Of a stretch of 64,000 nt of DNA, positions 43,796-52,884 are shown in pieces. Both the position numbers and the translations under genes were made by a program. Position 1 is the stretch's first letter, and every line of letters starts with the position of its first letter. The stretch comes from UBA5314 sp964635975 (GTDB lineage: Bacteria > Bacillota > Syntrophomonadia > Syntrophomonadales > Syntrophomonadaceae), in assembly GCA_964635975.1 (NCBI GenBank), contig CAZWPO010000001.1, positions 124,001 to 188,000 on the forward strand. The letters run 5' to 3'. Below the pieces are notes generated by a model. The model saw nothing but the letters and a program-made list of their open reading frames with translations. It was not told the origin of the DNA and searched no databases.

Positions 43796-44755
43796 TTAAT
43801 GGCCAGATAGTTCTAGTTCCTGATTTTGCAGCGCGATAATATCATTTTGTACACATTCCTCGGCAGCTTTCATGCCAGCATAGACAGCATCCCGCTTTGA
43901 ACTCCCATGGCAGACTATACTGATTCCGTTGACCCCAAGTAGAGGCGCCCCTCCTATCTTAGTATAGTCCAATTGTTCAAAAAATGCTGGAATACGCCCA
44001 AATTCCGACTTTATGCCCTGAGCCATAAACATAACCAATCCTTCCAGAGTCTTTAGCACTATATTGCCAACGAAACCGTCGCATACTACCACTTCGCTTT
44101 TGCCCATAAGCAGATCGCGGCCTTCTATGTTGCCAATGAAATTCAGGTTGCTCTGCATCTTGAGAAGCTCATAGGTCTCAGTAGTGACACTGTTGCCTTT
44201 GCCTTCCTCCTCACCATTGCTGAGCAGGGCGACCCGTGGCTGGTCTTTGCCCAAAATGATACTGGCATACGTCTTACCGAGTATTGCAAATTGCAGCAAC
44301 TGCCTGGGGCGGCAGTCCACATTGGCCCCCACGTCTGCAAGCAGGGTATACTGACCTCTGGAATTGGGGAACTTAGTAATGATGGGAGGACGCTCTACAC
44401 CGTCCATCCTGCCTAGAATGAAAATAGCTGCAGCCATCTGGGCACCGGTACTCCCGCAGGACAATACGGCGTCGGCTTTGCCCGCTTTGACTAAACTAGT
44501 AGCAACGACGATGGATGCGTCCTTCTTTTTTCTAAGGGCCAGTGCAGGAGATTCATCCATACCTATTACTTCAGTGGCAGCGACAATCTCCACTTTATGG
44601 CCATCGTATGAAGAATTGTTCAATTCATCCTTGATAGCCTCTATATCACCAACCAGCATGATACTATGCCCGGTTTCCATGCTCCACCTGAGCGCACCCG
44701 CCACGACCTCTTCCGGACCATGATCGCTGCCCATTACGTCCACTGCTATTTTCAT
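43796..44755 (-). CDS. plsX: Phosphate acyltransferase PlsX
   Basis: 319 residues. It makes acyl-phosphate from acyl-ACP for phospholipid synthesis. Start MKIAVDVMGSDHGP at ATG 44755 with AAGGAGGAG upstream; a longer in-frame version to 44830 has no such site. Motifs SCGSTGAQMAAA, LADVGANVDCRP and VVCDGFVGNIVLKTLEG are all present. It lies between rpmF and rnc. Confidence 0.95.
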   Translation of the reverse strand: MKIAVDVMGSDHGPEEVVAGALRWSMETGHSIMLVGDIEAIKDELNNSSYDGHKVEIVAATEVIGMDESPALALRKKKDASIVVATSLVKAGKADAVLSCGSTGAQMAAAIFILGRMDGVERPPIITKFPNSRGQYTLLADVGANVDCRPRQLLQFAILGKTYASIILGKDQPRVALLSNGEEEGKGNSVTTETYELLKMQSNLNFIGNIEGRDLLMGKSEVVVCDGFVGNIVLKTLEGLVMFMAQGIKSEFGRIPAFFEQLDYTKIGGAPLLGVNGISIVCHGSSKRDAVYAGMKAAEECVQNDIIALQNQELELSGH

Positions 44756-44841
44756 ACTACTCCTCCTTAAAAACAAAAAGTAAGCTATAAGTCTTGCAAG
44801 ACTACATACCTTACTTCTTGAACAGATCAAAATCGGCCCAA

Positions 44842-45012
44842 TTACATGACATTTTTGCCTTTATAATAACCACAGCCCAAACATGCCCGGTGCGGCATTT
44901 TCAGTTCGTGGCATTGCGGACATTCAACTAAACCTGGCTTATCGATTTTTCTCCATTCAGCCCGTCTTTTGTTTTTTCGTGCATGTGACTGGCGTCTTTT
45001 GGGAACACCCAT
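44842..45012 (-). CDS. rpmF: 50S ribosomal protein L32
   Basis: 56 residues beginning MGVPKRRQSHARKNKRRA, with zinc-binding CPQC and CLGC. ATG 45012 has GGAGGC upstream. It follows the DUF177 gene by 19 bp, the standard DUF177-rpmF-plsX order. Confidence 0.96.
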   Translation of the reverse strand: MGVPKRRQSHARKNKRRAEWRKIDKPGLVECPQCHELKMPHRACLGCGYYKGKNVM

Positions 45013-45031
45013 GGGAAAGCCTCCTTCATAA

Positions 45032-45532
45032 CTAAATATTCCTAAGTTTTTCCCAACGCGGATCGAAATCATCCGCGTGGCAAGAACACTTTTGCGTGTT
45101 TTTGTTGATGCCGCAGACAGGGCAAAGCCCAGGACAATCTTCGCTGCATATAGGAGTGAAAGGTATTTCGGTAATTATTAATTCCTCAATTAAAGGCCCT
45201 ATATCTACCAGACCGGAACCATAATAAAGGATGTCTTTATCGCCAGAAGAATAGTCGTCATCAGCATCCGGTGTCACAATAAAATCGAAGTCATTGTTAA
45301 TAGGCCATATCAAGCCGTCTAAACACCGGGAGCAGGTCAACTGTACCCTGGTGGCAAGCTTACCCTGGCCATTGAAATAACGGCCCTGATAGGCTACTAC
45401 TAAAGAAACCTTTACCGGATCAACAAAGCAAGCCCGCTGGTCAGCCAACAATTCGTCCCGACCAGTTACGGAAAACTCATAATGTTCGCTTTTTCCCGGA
45501 TTCAGCTTTAAGGTTCTCAGGTCAACTTTCAT
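45032..45532 (-). CDS. DUF177 (YceD) family protein
   Basis: 166 residues with the two conserved Cys clusters of the family: CSRCL near residue 82 and CSEDCPGLCPVCG near 138. YceD is linked to 23S rRNA maturation or stability; the link is from the family. It is the first gene of the unit with rpmF and plsX. Confidence 0.9.
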   Translation of the reverse strand: MKVDLRTLKLNPGKSEHYEFSVTGRDELLADQRACFVDPVKVSLVVAYQGRYFNGQGKLATRVQLTCSRCLDGLIWPINNDFDFIVTPDADDDYSSGDKDILYYGSGLVDIGPLIEELIITEIPFTPICSEDCPGLCPVCGINKNTQKCSCHADDFDPRWEKLRNI

Positions 45533-45651
45533 CTTTACACCCCGAAAAACACCAGATTAATTATAGTCCTCTCCAATTCCTATTGTCAACCAGGCAGGGA
45601 TTTTTTATCCTCATTGCTGGGAAGTAAATCTGCGCAACTCTTCTAAATCAT

Positions 45652-45850
45652 AAAGGGCGGGGAAATCCACGCCTCAGCTTGTCAAGGAAGTTGGCAAGCT
45701 GGCAGAGGGAGCAAAAAAGGTGTAGATCAAGGCGCTCGAAAAGCCCGTGTTTGAGGATTACCTATAGTACGTTGATTGAGCGGGTTTTTCGAAGCAACAA
45801 AGATATACGCCTTTTTTGACGGTCTAAGGGCGGGGAAATCCCCGCCCTTT
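45652..45850 (+). ncRNA. Structured repeat element, copy 2 (candidate plus-strand RNA)
   Basis: Same architecture as 11464-11664. Hairpin AGCTTGTCAA (45676-45685) with TTGGCAAGCT (45691-45700); helix 45712-45724 with 45806-45818, again containing AAAAAAG/CTTTTTT; helix CGAAAAGCCCG (45737-45747) with CGGGTTTTTCG (45781-45791); outer AAAGGGCGGGG (45652-45662) with CCCCGCCCTTT (45840-45850), or a local 3' hairpin GGGCGGGG-AAAT-CCCCGCCC. Conserved unpaired sequence TACGTTGATTGAG is shared with copy 1. It lies between minus-strand ackA and DUF177 genes; its 3' hairpin may also terminate ackA. The rest of the gap 45533-45860 shows nothing. Confidence 0.7.
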
Positions 45851-45860
45851 GTATTAAAAA

Positions 45861-47054
45861 CTACTTTGTTAAAGAATAGGTATCGCGAGCAATAACCAGT
45901 TCTTCGTTGGTGGGAATAACAAAAATACGCACCGCAGAATCCGGGGTTGCAACATCTACCTGTTTGCCGCGAACATTATTCTTCTCAGTATCCATCTTAA
46001 TGCCCAGAGCTTCAAGATCTTTGCAGATGTTTTCACGCATGTCGATGCCGTTTTCGCCAACACCGGCGGTAAATACGATGCAGTCGCAGCCGTTGAGCTT
46101 GGCATAGTAGTTGCCTATATAGCCTTTGATTTTGTTGTAATAAACATCAAGTGCCATAATTGCTCTTTGATTGCCAGAAGCGGCGGCTTCCTGGATATCA
46201 CGGAGGTCATTGGATACCCCCGATAATCCCAGCATACCAGATTTCTTATTGAAATAGCTATTGGCCTCAGCATAGTTCATGTTCAGTTTTTCCATCAGGA
46301 AGAAAACGATAGCCGGGTCTATATCGCCGGAGCGAGTTCCCATAACCAATCCTTCTAGTGGAGTGAAGCCCATGGTTGTGTCCACAACCTTGCCATCCTT
46401 GATAGCAGCCATACTAGCTCCATTGCCTAGATGCAGGGTGATGATCTTGCATTGTTCGTAGGGTTTGCCCAGCATCTCTGCTGCCTGATGTGCTACATAG
46501 AAATGTGACGTTCCATGGAAGCCGTAACGACGAACGCCAAACTTCTCATAGACTTCATAAGGCAGAGCGTACATGTAATTTGACGGGCCCATAGTCTGAT
46601 GGAAAGCGGTGTCAAATACAGCAACATGCTTTACATTGGGCATCAATTCCTGGCATGCTTCTATTCCCATCAAGTTGGGAGGGTTGTGCAGGGGAGCAAT
46701 ATCAAAGCAGTCTCTGATTACTTTCTTTACTTCATCGGTGATTACAACAGACTCGGCAAAAGCTTCGCCGCCGTGCACCACGCGATGTCCAACTGCGCCG
46801 ATTTCATCCATGCTCGCAATGCAGCCATATTCGGGATTAATTAAAACTTCCAGAACCAGCTTCATCCCCGCTGTGTGATCGGGGAGGTCCTTCTTAATAA
46901 CAACTTTGTCTTTGCCCAGGGGTTTGTGCTCCAGGGTGCTCCCCGGAATACCCACGCGATCAACCAAACCTACGGCCTGCACTGACTCGTCAGTCATATC
47001 CATGACCTGATATTTGATTGATGAACTACCACAATTGACTACCAGAACCTTCAT
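45861..47054 (-). CDS. ackA: Acetate kinase
   Basis: 397 residues. MKVLVVNCGSSSIKYQ at the start, GHRVVHGGEAF near residue 87, FDTAFHQTMG near 145, HLGNGASM near 205 and FTAGVGENG near 320. It forms ATP and acetate from acetyl phosphate, the main substrate-level ATP step when fatty acids are oxidised to acetate. ATG 47054 is set by GAGGAGG ten bases upstream. Confidence 0.97.
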   Translation of the reverse strand: MKVLVVNCGSSSIKYQVMDMTDESVQAVGLVDRVGIPGSTLEHKPLGKDKVVIKKDLPDHTAGMKLVLEVLINPEYGCIASMDEIGAVGHRVVHGGEAFAESVVITDEVKKVIRDCFDIAPLHNPPNLMGIEACQELMPNVKHVAVFDTAFHQTMGPSNYMYALPYEVYEKFGVRRYGFHGTSHFYVAHQAAEMLGKPYEQCKIITLHLGNGASMAAIKDGKVVDTTMGFTPLEGLVMGTRSGDIDPAIVFFLMEKLNMNYAEANSYFNKKSGMLGLSGVSNDLRDIQEAAASGNQRAIMALDVYYNKIKGYIGNYYAKLNGCDCIVFTAGVGENGIDMRENICKDLEALGIKMDTEKNNVRGKQVDVATPDSAVRIFVIPTNEELVIARDTYSLTK

Positions 47055-47130
47055 CCAATACATACCTCCTCAAAGAATTGTACTTATCTCAAGGTACAAG
47101 AAATCCTAGCCTCTCTCCCCATACCTCTGC

Positions 47131-48123
47131 CTACGCGCGAACGGCTGTCATAGCCACTACGTTGATTATGTCTTCTACGCTGCAGCCTCTGGATAAATCA
47201 TTAACCGGTTTGTCCAATCCTTGCAGGATAGGTCCAATGGCTTCTGCTTTAGCCAGTCTCTGAACCAGCTTGTAACCTATGTTACCAGCATTGATATCCG
47301 GGAATATCAATACATTACAAGCACCGGCAATCAGGCTACCTGGTGCCTTGGAAGCCCCAACAGCAGGGACCATAGCGGCATCAGCCTGGAATTCACCATC
47401 GACCTGGAGATCAGGATATTTTTCTTTGGCGATGTTTACCGCATTTACCACTTTGTCAACCTTGGGATCTGCAGCGCTGCCCTTAGTGGAGAAGCTCAGC
47501 ATTCCAACCTTGGGTTCCTTTATGTTGGCCAGACTCTGTGCGGTGTTTACTGATGCTGCAGCGAAGGCGGCCAGCTGCTCAGCGGAAGGATCGATAGTTA
47601 CTGCACAGTCAGCAAAGATAAATGTTCCCGCATCGCCAAAAGCACTGTTGGGAACTATCATGATAAAGGCTCCGGATACTGCCGGGATTCCAGGAGCAGT
47701 TTTTATTATCTGCAGGGCAGGACGCAAAACGTTGCCAGTAGTATTTTCCGCACCCGCAACTTCTCCATCAGCCTTGCCCAGCTTGACCATCATGGATGCA
47801 AAGAAAAGCGGATCCAGCATAGTCTTTTTGGCCTTATCCAGATCAACACCTTTATCTTTACGCATCTCATAGAAGGCCTGTACGAAATCGTCAGTGTACA
47901 CTGATTTAGCTGGATTGATAATTTCCGCTCCCGAGATGTCTGCTCCGACTTTGCCAGCCAGATCTTTAATCTGCCCTTCGTCACCTAACAAAATCGGTGC
48001 AGCGATCTTGCTGTCAACAATACCTTTAATGGCTTTAAGGGTTCTTTCTTCTGTGCCCTCGGGCAGCACTATGGTTCTTGTCTTCTGGGCTGCCTTCTCT
48101 CTAATCTCCTGTAGCAAACTCAT
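47131..48123 (-). CDS. pta: Phosphate acetyltransferase
   Basis: 330 residues, short Pta form. IVLPEGTEERTLKA near the start, FADCAVTIDPSAEQLA near residue 175, VDGEFQADAAMVPAV near 243 and LIFPDINAGNIGYKLVQRLA near 280. It converts acetyl-CoA to acetyl phosphate and forms an operon with ackA (76 bp apart). GAGGAGG precedes the ATG. Confidence 0.97.
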   Translation of the reverse strand: MSLLQEIREKAAQKTRTIVLPEGTEERTLKAIKGIVDSKIAAPILLGDEGQIKDLAGKVGADISGAEIINPAKSVYTDDFVQAFYEMRKDKGVDLDKAKKTMLDPLFFASMMVKLGKADGEVAGAENTTGNVLRPALQIIKTAPGIPAVSGAFIMIVPNSAFGDAGTFIFADCAVTIDPSAEQLAAFAAASVNTAQSLANIKEPKVGMLSFSTKGSAADPKVDKVVNAVNIAKEKYPDLQVDGEFQADAAMVPAVGASKAPGSLIAGACNVLIFPDINAGNIGYKLVQRLAKAEAIGPILQGLDKPVNDLSRGCSVEDIINVVAMTAVRA

Positions 48124-48185
48124 TACTCTACCTCCTCATTTTTTAAGCATCTTCTAACCGTGTAAACGCTCAGATTCCTTTGTTA

Positions 48186-48208
48186 ATTTTAGCACAAAGG
48201 GCTAAAAT
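48186..48208. promoter_or_regulatory. Inverted repeat between pta and tmcAL
   Basis: ATTTTAGC (48186-48193) and GCTAAAAT (48201-48208) form a perfect 8-bp dyad around seven bases, in the 133-bp divergent gap. It may be an operator for pta-ackA or part of the promoters; the GCTAAAAT arm could double as a plus-strand -10. Confidence 0.4.
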
Positions 48209-48256
48209 AGTGGTAAATTTATCGTAGGCGACCACCTTCCAAAAGGAGAGCTGCCC

Positions 48257-49510
48257 TTGACAGTATTAGGAATAGTAGCTGAATACAACCCCTTCCATAA
48301 CGGGCACCAGTATCTGATCGAACAAGCCATTCAGAAGGTTCAGCCCTCAGCTGTCGTATGTGTGATGAGTGGTTCTTTCACCCAAAGAGGCGAACCCGCA
48401 GTGTGTAGCAAGTGGGCCAGGACGGAGATGGCTTTGAAAGGCGGGGCAGACCTGGTTATTGAACTGCCTTTCATTTTTGCTGCCCGCAGCGCCTATTATT
48501 TCGCTCGCGGCGCTCTCCTGACCTTGTTTAGAACCGGGGTGATCTCTCATCTCGCCTTTGGCAGCGAAAGCGGTAATATCGAATTTCTTAAATGTGTCGC
48601 CCAGATTCTTTCCGATGAACCCGACTCTTACAGGGAAATACTGAAAAAGCGCCTGGACTCGGGTTGCAGTTTTCCCTCCGCTCGGTCCAACGCCCTGCAA
48701 ACCATTTTGAAAGAAAATTTCCCGCAAATCAGCAATCACTTACTGGGGCCAAACAACATTTTGGCTTTAGAGTACCTTCATGTGATCCTGGAAGAGAATC
48801 TTCCAGTAATCCCAATAACCGTTGCCCGGAAAGAATCTGCTTTTCACAGCCTGGCGCTGAACGCATATGCCAGCGCCAGCGCAATTCGTCGGGCTATTAT
48901 AGACAGAAAAGAACTATCTTCTATACTGCCGGCTGTTCCTGCCTTCAGCTGGGAAATTCTTGCCAGGGAATTACGACAAGGACGTGCACCGGTTGAACCT
49001 GATGCACTGGAAAGCCACGTCTTGTTTGCCCTGCGCAAAATGACTAGAACTGATCTTGAATCAGTCTATGAGGTCAGTGAAGGGCTGGAAAACAGAATCA
49101 AAGAGGCGGCCATGAAATGCACTACTCTAGACCAAATGCGTCATTATATCAAGTCTAAACGCTATAGTCTGGCCCGCATCAACCGCATTTTGCTTTACTC
49201 AATATTTCCCTTGTCTAAGAACCAAATAAGGCGGTTTGACCAGACAGGTCCCGCATATTTGCATATCTTAGGTTTTTCGGCAAAAGGGCAGAAAATCCTT
49301 CAAGAAATCAAAAATAAATCCAGTCTGCCGCTGCTAAATCGAGGAGCTGATATAAGCGCAATTCTTCGGACCTCCACCCCTGCGGCCGAGATGCTGAATT
49401 TGGACCTGCAGGCCAGTAATATTTATAGTCTGTTATACCCAGATAATAAATCACGCCAGGCAGGCATGGACTTTAGAACCCCTCCAGTTATATTGGACGA
49501 TAAAATATGA
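48257..49510 (+). CDS. tmcAL: tRNA(Met) cytidine acetate ligase TmcAL (YlbM)
   Basis: 417 residues. GIVAEYNPFHNGHQYLI near residue 5 holds the nucleotidyltransferase HxGH motif; VMSGSFTQRGEPA near 36 and GADLVIELPF near 72 are family hallmarks. It acetylates the wobble cytidine of elongator tRNA-Met using acetate and ATP. The start is TTG at 48257 with AAAGGAG upstream. Confidence 0.92.
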   Translation: MTVLGIVAEYNPFHNGHQYLIEQAIQKVQPSAVVCVMSGSFTQRGEPAVCSKWARTEMALKGGADLVIELPFIFAARSAYYFARGALLTLFRTGVISHLAFGSESGNIEFLKCVAQILSDEPDSYREILKKRLDSGCSFPSARSNALQTILKENFPQISNHLLGPNNILALEYLHVILEENLPVIPITVARKESAFHSLALNAYASASAIRRAIIDRKELSSILPAVPAFSWEILARELRQGRAPVEPDALESHVLFALRKMTRTDLESVYEVSEGLENRIKEAAMKCTTLDQMRHYIKSKRYSLARINRILLYSIFPLSKNQIRRFDQTGPAYLHILGFSAKGQKILQEIKNKSSLPLLNRGADISAILRTSTPAAEMLNLDLQASNIYSLLYPDNKSRQAGMDFRTPPVILDDKI

Positions 49511-49531
49511 AAGTATTCCTTTAGTACTTCA

Positions 49532-50317
49532 CTATAAAAAACGCTCAATCATTTTTTGTATATCTTCAATTTTGGCTTCCGCTGCAGCCCTGCCCAGATC
49601 TACGAGCTGACGCGATTTATCAAAGTCGCGGGGTGAAAAATGACCCACTTCTGGTTTGATCAAAATATCAGCTTTTTTGGAAATCAGCTCGAACTGAGGC
49701 TTTTGCATGATATCCAGCGATGCCAATATCACATCCAGGGCGTTGTTTATGGTATAATCCCAGCTATGGGTATAGTTGACTTCGACAGCAATCACTATTT
49801 GCGCTCCCTTGTCACGGGCTACCTCTATGGGCAGGCGGTTGGCTACTGCTCCATCTACTAAAATCATGTCATCACGCTTTACCGGCTTAAATATGCCCGG
49901 TATAGAGATACTGGCACGAACTGCATCAGCTACCAGACCCTCATCCAGCAGTACACTTTCTCCAGAAATTAAATCGGTTGCAATTGCTACCAAGGGAATA
50001 TTTAAATCTTCAAAACTCTTATTTTTAGTCATCAAGTCCAGAAAATACTTTATCCTCTTTCCTTCAATAAATCCTAAACGGGGCACACGGAAGTCAAAGA
50101 ACATACTGGTATCCATTATCTCAAGCATTTTATCCAGCATTTTAATATCAGCCCCGGCCGAATAAATAGCACCGACCATTGCTCCCATACTACTGCCGAT
50201 AATAAAATCAAAAGGGATATTATGTTCTTCAAGAACCTGGATCACGCCAATGTGAGCCAGTCCCCGTGCGCTTCCCGCACCCAAAACCAGACCTATTTTG
50301 GGTTTTTCCCCCGACAT
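49532..50317 (-). CDS. Patatin-like phospholipase (RssA/YlbK type)
   Basis: 261 residues. Oxyanion motif GAGSARGLAHIG near residue 12, serine hydrolase elbow GSSMG near 40 and the catalytic Asp in DGAVANRLP near 152. It is probably an intracellular acylhydrolase of unknown substrate. It is encoded beside ylbJ and tmcAL (ylbM), as in Bacillus. Confidence 0.9.
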   Translation of the reverse strand: MSGEKPKIGLVLGAGSARGLAHIGVIQVLEEHNIPFDFIIGSSMGAMVGAIYSAGADIKMLDKMLEIMDTSMFFDFRVPRLGFIEGKRIKYFLDLMTKNKSFEDLNIPLVAIATDLISGESVLLDEGLVADAVRASISIPGIFKPVKRDDMILVDGAVANRLPIEVARDKGAQIVIAVEVNYTHSWDYTINNALDVILASLDIMQKPQFELISKKADILIKPEVGHFSPRDFDKSRQLVDLGRAAAEAKIEDIQKMIERFL

Positions 50318-50416
50318 GGTATAACCTCCCCAAAGGATTTTAGCTGAAAAAGATCTCTTCTAAAAAGCTCACACTTGAACATATATATTCCAAAAAGATA
50401 AGGGATTATATTATTT

Positions 50417-51592
50417 ATGGCATTTGCGGTACGTTTAATTTTTCTTACAGTTGTATTAATATTAACCCTTTTCATGGTAATAAATCCACGCGAAACGGTC
50501 GATGCTGCACTCGCGGGCATTAATCTGTGGTATTCGGTTTTATTGCCTGCTCTCCTGCCTTTTTTTATCACCGCCGAGTTGATGGTGAACACGGGGCTGG
50601 TTGCTTTGCTGGGTGTTTTATTGGAGCCGATAATGCGTCCACTATTCCGTCTGCCGGGGTGTAGTTCGCTGGTGGTGGCTATGGGTTTCACCAGTGGATT
50701 CCCCATGGGAGCTATCATGACCCGCCGTCTTTATGAAGAGAAAATGCTTACCGCCAATGATGCTGAACGTCTGGTTTCTTTCACCAATAACTCGAGCCCC
50801 CTCTTTATTGTGGGGGCTGTAGGTGTGGGCATGCTCTCCTCTCCACTGTTTGGATACATACTGGCCCTTTCACATTATCTATCCAATCTATTGATAGGCC
50901 TGTTCTCACGTTTTTGGGGCCCAATGGTCGAGCATAATTATTCCTCTGAAAACATAATCAAACAAGCCTGGACAGAGTTGCGAAATTTTAAGAGCCCCGG
51001 GCCAGGCAAGCTTCTCGGTGATGCAATAAAAAATAGCCTGACTAATATTCTGGCTATCGGTGGTTTTGTTGTATTCTTTTCTATCTTGACTAGAATGTTA
51101 GCGTTTACCGGCGTTATGGACCGTGCAGCTGTATTTATCAGCCTGATGCCAGGGGTTTTCCATATAGATTATCATATGGCCTATTCTTTAGCCACCGGCT
51201 TCTTTGAGATAACGCTGGGCACCAGTGCTGCTGCCGGGATTGAAACATCCCCGCTGGCAAAGTTGCTGCTAATAAGCGCCATAATGGCTTTCAGCGGATG
51301 CAGTATAATTGCCCAGGTTATGAGTGTGGTTGCCGGACTGCCGATTCGCTTTTCTTATTATCTTACTATGCGTCTAATACAAATGGTTCTATCTATAATT
51401 ATTACCATCCTGGCCTATAACTTATTGGCTCCCAGGATGACCTGTGTAGTGTCATCATCAGTTTTAAGCAGAGCACTATATTCCTTTGACGCCTGGAGCC
51501 TATCCCTATTCTGCCTCTTCGGCGGACTGGGCTTACTTCTAGTTCTGGTGGGCGCCAGTCTGATCGCAAATTTTAGAAATCTCCAGTCTTAA
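50417..51592 (+). CDS. ylbJ: Sporulation integral membrane protein YlbJ
   Basis: 391 residues with about nine membrane helices and NupC/Gate-type segments (MGFTSGFPMGA near residue 95, FTNNSSPLFIVGAVG near 126). YlbJ in Bacillus is under the mother-cell sigma factor and needed for spore resistance. Its end overlaps the convergent gene at 51573 by 20 bases. Confidence 0.9.
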   Translation: MAFAVRLIFLTVVLILTLFMVINPRETVDAALAGINLWYSVLLPALLPFFITAELMVNTGLVALLGVLLEPIMRPLFRLPGCSSLVVAMGFTSGFPMGAIMTRRLYEEKMLTANDAERLVSFTNNSSPLFIVGAVGVGMLSSPLFGYILALSHYLSNLLIGLFSRFWGPMVEHNYSSENIIKQAWTELRNFKSPGPGKLLGDAIKNSLTNILAIGGFVVFFSILTRMLAFTGVMDRAAVFISLMPGVFHIDYHMAYSLATGFFEITLGTSAAAGIETSPLAKLLLISAIMAFSGCSIIAQVMSVVAGLPIRFSYYLTMRLIQMVLSIIITILAYNLLAPRMTCVVSSSVLSRALYSFDAWSLSLFCLFGGLGLLLVLVGASLIANFRNLQS

Positions 51593-52040
51593 GAGCCTGT
51601 TTTATATCCTCCCGACCGCTGGATACAGCATCAAGTCCTCGCCTCAAAACGATTTCCATGTGCGCCAGCACACCCTCCGCATATTCATTGGCGTCTCTTC
51701 TTATTTCTACAGCCACTTCTTCAGCTTTGGCTACGATTTCTTCCGCTACCCGCATGGCTTGCTGGGTTATCTCGTTTTCGTCAACCATTCGGGCTACTTT
51801 GTCTTTGGACATTTCCACAAATTGCTCAGCTTCATCACAGGCTTCTCGAACAATCCTGTCTTTTTCCGTAATCACCAGTTTGGCCGTTTCAAGCTCTTCC
51901 GGAAGAATAGCTCTGATCCTATCCAGGCGGTCTAGAATCCGATGAGGTTCGACGATTACTTTACCACTGGACAACGGTACTTTCTTACTGCTTTTTAGAA
52001 TTAATTCCAGTTCATCAAGAACCCGGTAAATCTCCATCAT
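51573..52040 (-). CDS. Coiled-coil protein, ATP synthase subunit B/H-like, function unknown
   Basis: 155 residues, mostly helical and rich in Glu, Ala and Arg (for example AMRVAEEIVAKAEEVAVEIRR). Related proteins follow rsmD or coaD in many Clostridia; no function is known to me. It overlaps the rsmD stop by four bases, so the two are coupled. Confidence 0.75.
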   Translation of the reverse strand: MMEIYRVLDELELILKSSKKVPLSSGKVIVEPHRILDRLDRIRAILPEELETAKLVITEKDRIVREACDEAEQFVEMSKDKVARMVDENEITQQAMRVAEEIVAKAEEVAVEIRRDANEYAEGVLAHMEIVLRRGLDAVSSGREDIKQALKTGDF

Positions 52041-52609
52041 TCTTCCTTCTCCTCCTTATCCAAACAATAATAGTGCAAAACGGACTCCCCATACTGGTTT
52101 AACCTAAATCGGGAAAGCACGTTATATTTTTCGCGCATGTTTTTTTTCCGCTGAGCCCTGATTATAACGATCCCTTCTGGATGCAAAATAATGCCTGCTC
52201 CCAGGCGATCCATTACCTTATTAAAAAGATGCTCCTGATCAAATGGAGGATCAACATATATATAATCGAACTTGACGAGCCCCTTCTCTAAAATCGCCAG
52301 TACGCGGAAAACATCATTTCGGTATACTTCTGCCGCTTCATTCAAGCCACAATTATTCAAATTGTTATTGATGGTATTGAGTGCCTCAGCACTGGAATCG
52401 ACAAAGAGCACCCTCTCGGCTCCGCGACTCAACGCCTCAATGCCCACGCTGCCACTTCCGGCAAAAAGATCTAAAAAGACGGAATCCACTATATCAGCCC
52501 CAAGAACATTGAAAAGCGCCTCTTTAATCATATCAGTAATCGGACGCGTATTCTTGCCACGCGGAGCCTGCAGCCTTTTTCCTTTTGCCCTACCAGATAT
52601 AACTCGCAA
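52037..52609 (-). CDS. rsmD: 16S rRNA (guanine-966-N2)-methyltransferase RsmD
   Basis: 190 residues. LRVISGRAKGKRLQAP at the start, SAM-binding FLDLFAGSGSVGIEALSRGA near residue 45 and the catalytic DPPF near 118. TTG at 52609 is chosen because AAGGAG lies six bases upstream and the family starts at this residue; a longer frame to 52687 has no matching homology. Confidence 0.92.
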   Translation of the reverse strand: MRVISGRAKGKRLQAPRGKNTRPITDMIKEALFNVLGADIVDSVFLDLFAGSGSVGIEALSRGAERVLFVDSSAEALNTINNNLNNCGLNEAAEVYRNDVFRVLAILEKGLVKFDYIYVDPPFDQEHLFNKVMDRLGAGIILHPEGIVIIRAQRKKNMREKYNVLSRFRLNQYGESVLHYYCLDKEEKEE

Positions 52610-52742
52610 ATTACATCTCCTTCTAAGTTCGCCGTCTATTATAACTTGCCCTTTTAAGTCCCAAGAAAATTTTATTAATTTTAACATAATTTTTTTCTAG
52701 ATAACTGTATATATTTTTTGCATACAGGTAATGATATTATCA

Positions 52743-52832
52743 CCAGATAAAATCTGGTAAACAAACCCTCCCCAACAACTTTACAAAATTCTCCTCTCCC
52801 CAAAAATGGCGGTCATATGGCCGCCATTTTAT
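52743..52832 (+). ncRNA. Candidate small RNA or structured gpr leader with anti-Shine-Dalgarno tracts
   Basis: ACCAGAT/ATCTGGT forms a hairpin at 52742-52760. It is followed by unstructured CCCTCCCC and CTCCTCTCCCC, then a strong terminator-like hairpin AAAATGGCGG (52803-52812) with CCGCCATTTT (52821-52830). Such a layout is seen in sRNAs that pair with ribosome-binding sites. No clear promoter was found; it may instead be the 5' leader of gpr, which starts 55 bp later. Confidence 0.35.
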
Positions 52833-52884
52833 TTACATCAAACTGCATAATTTATTACATGCGGAAAATAATAAAAAAAAGGAG

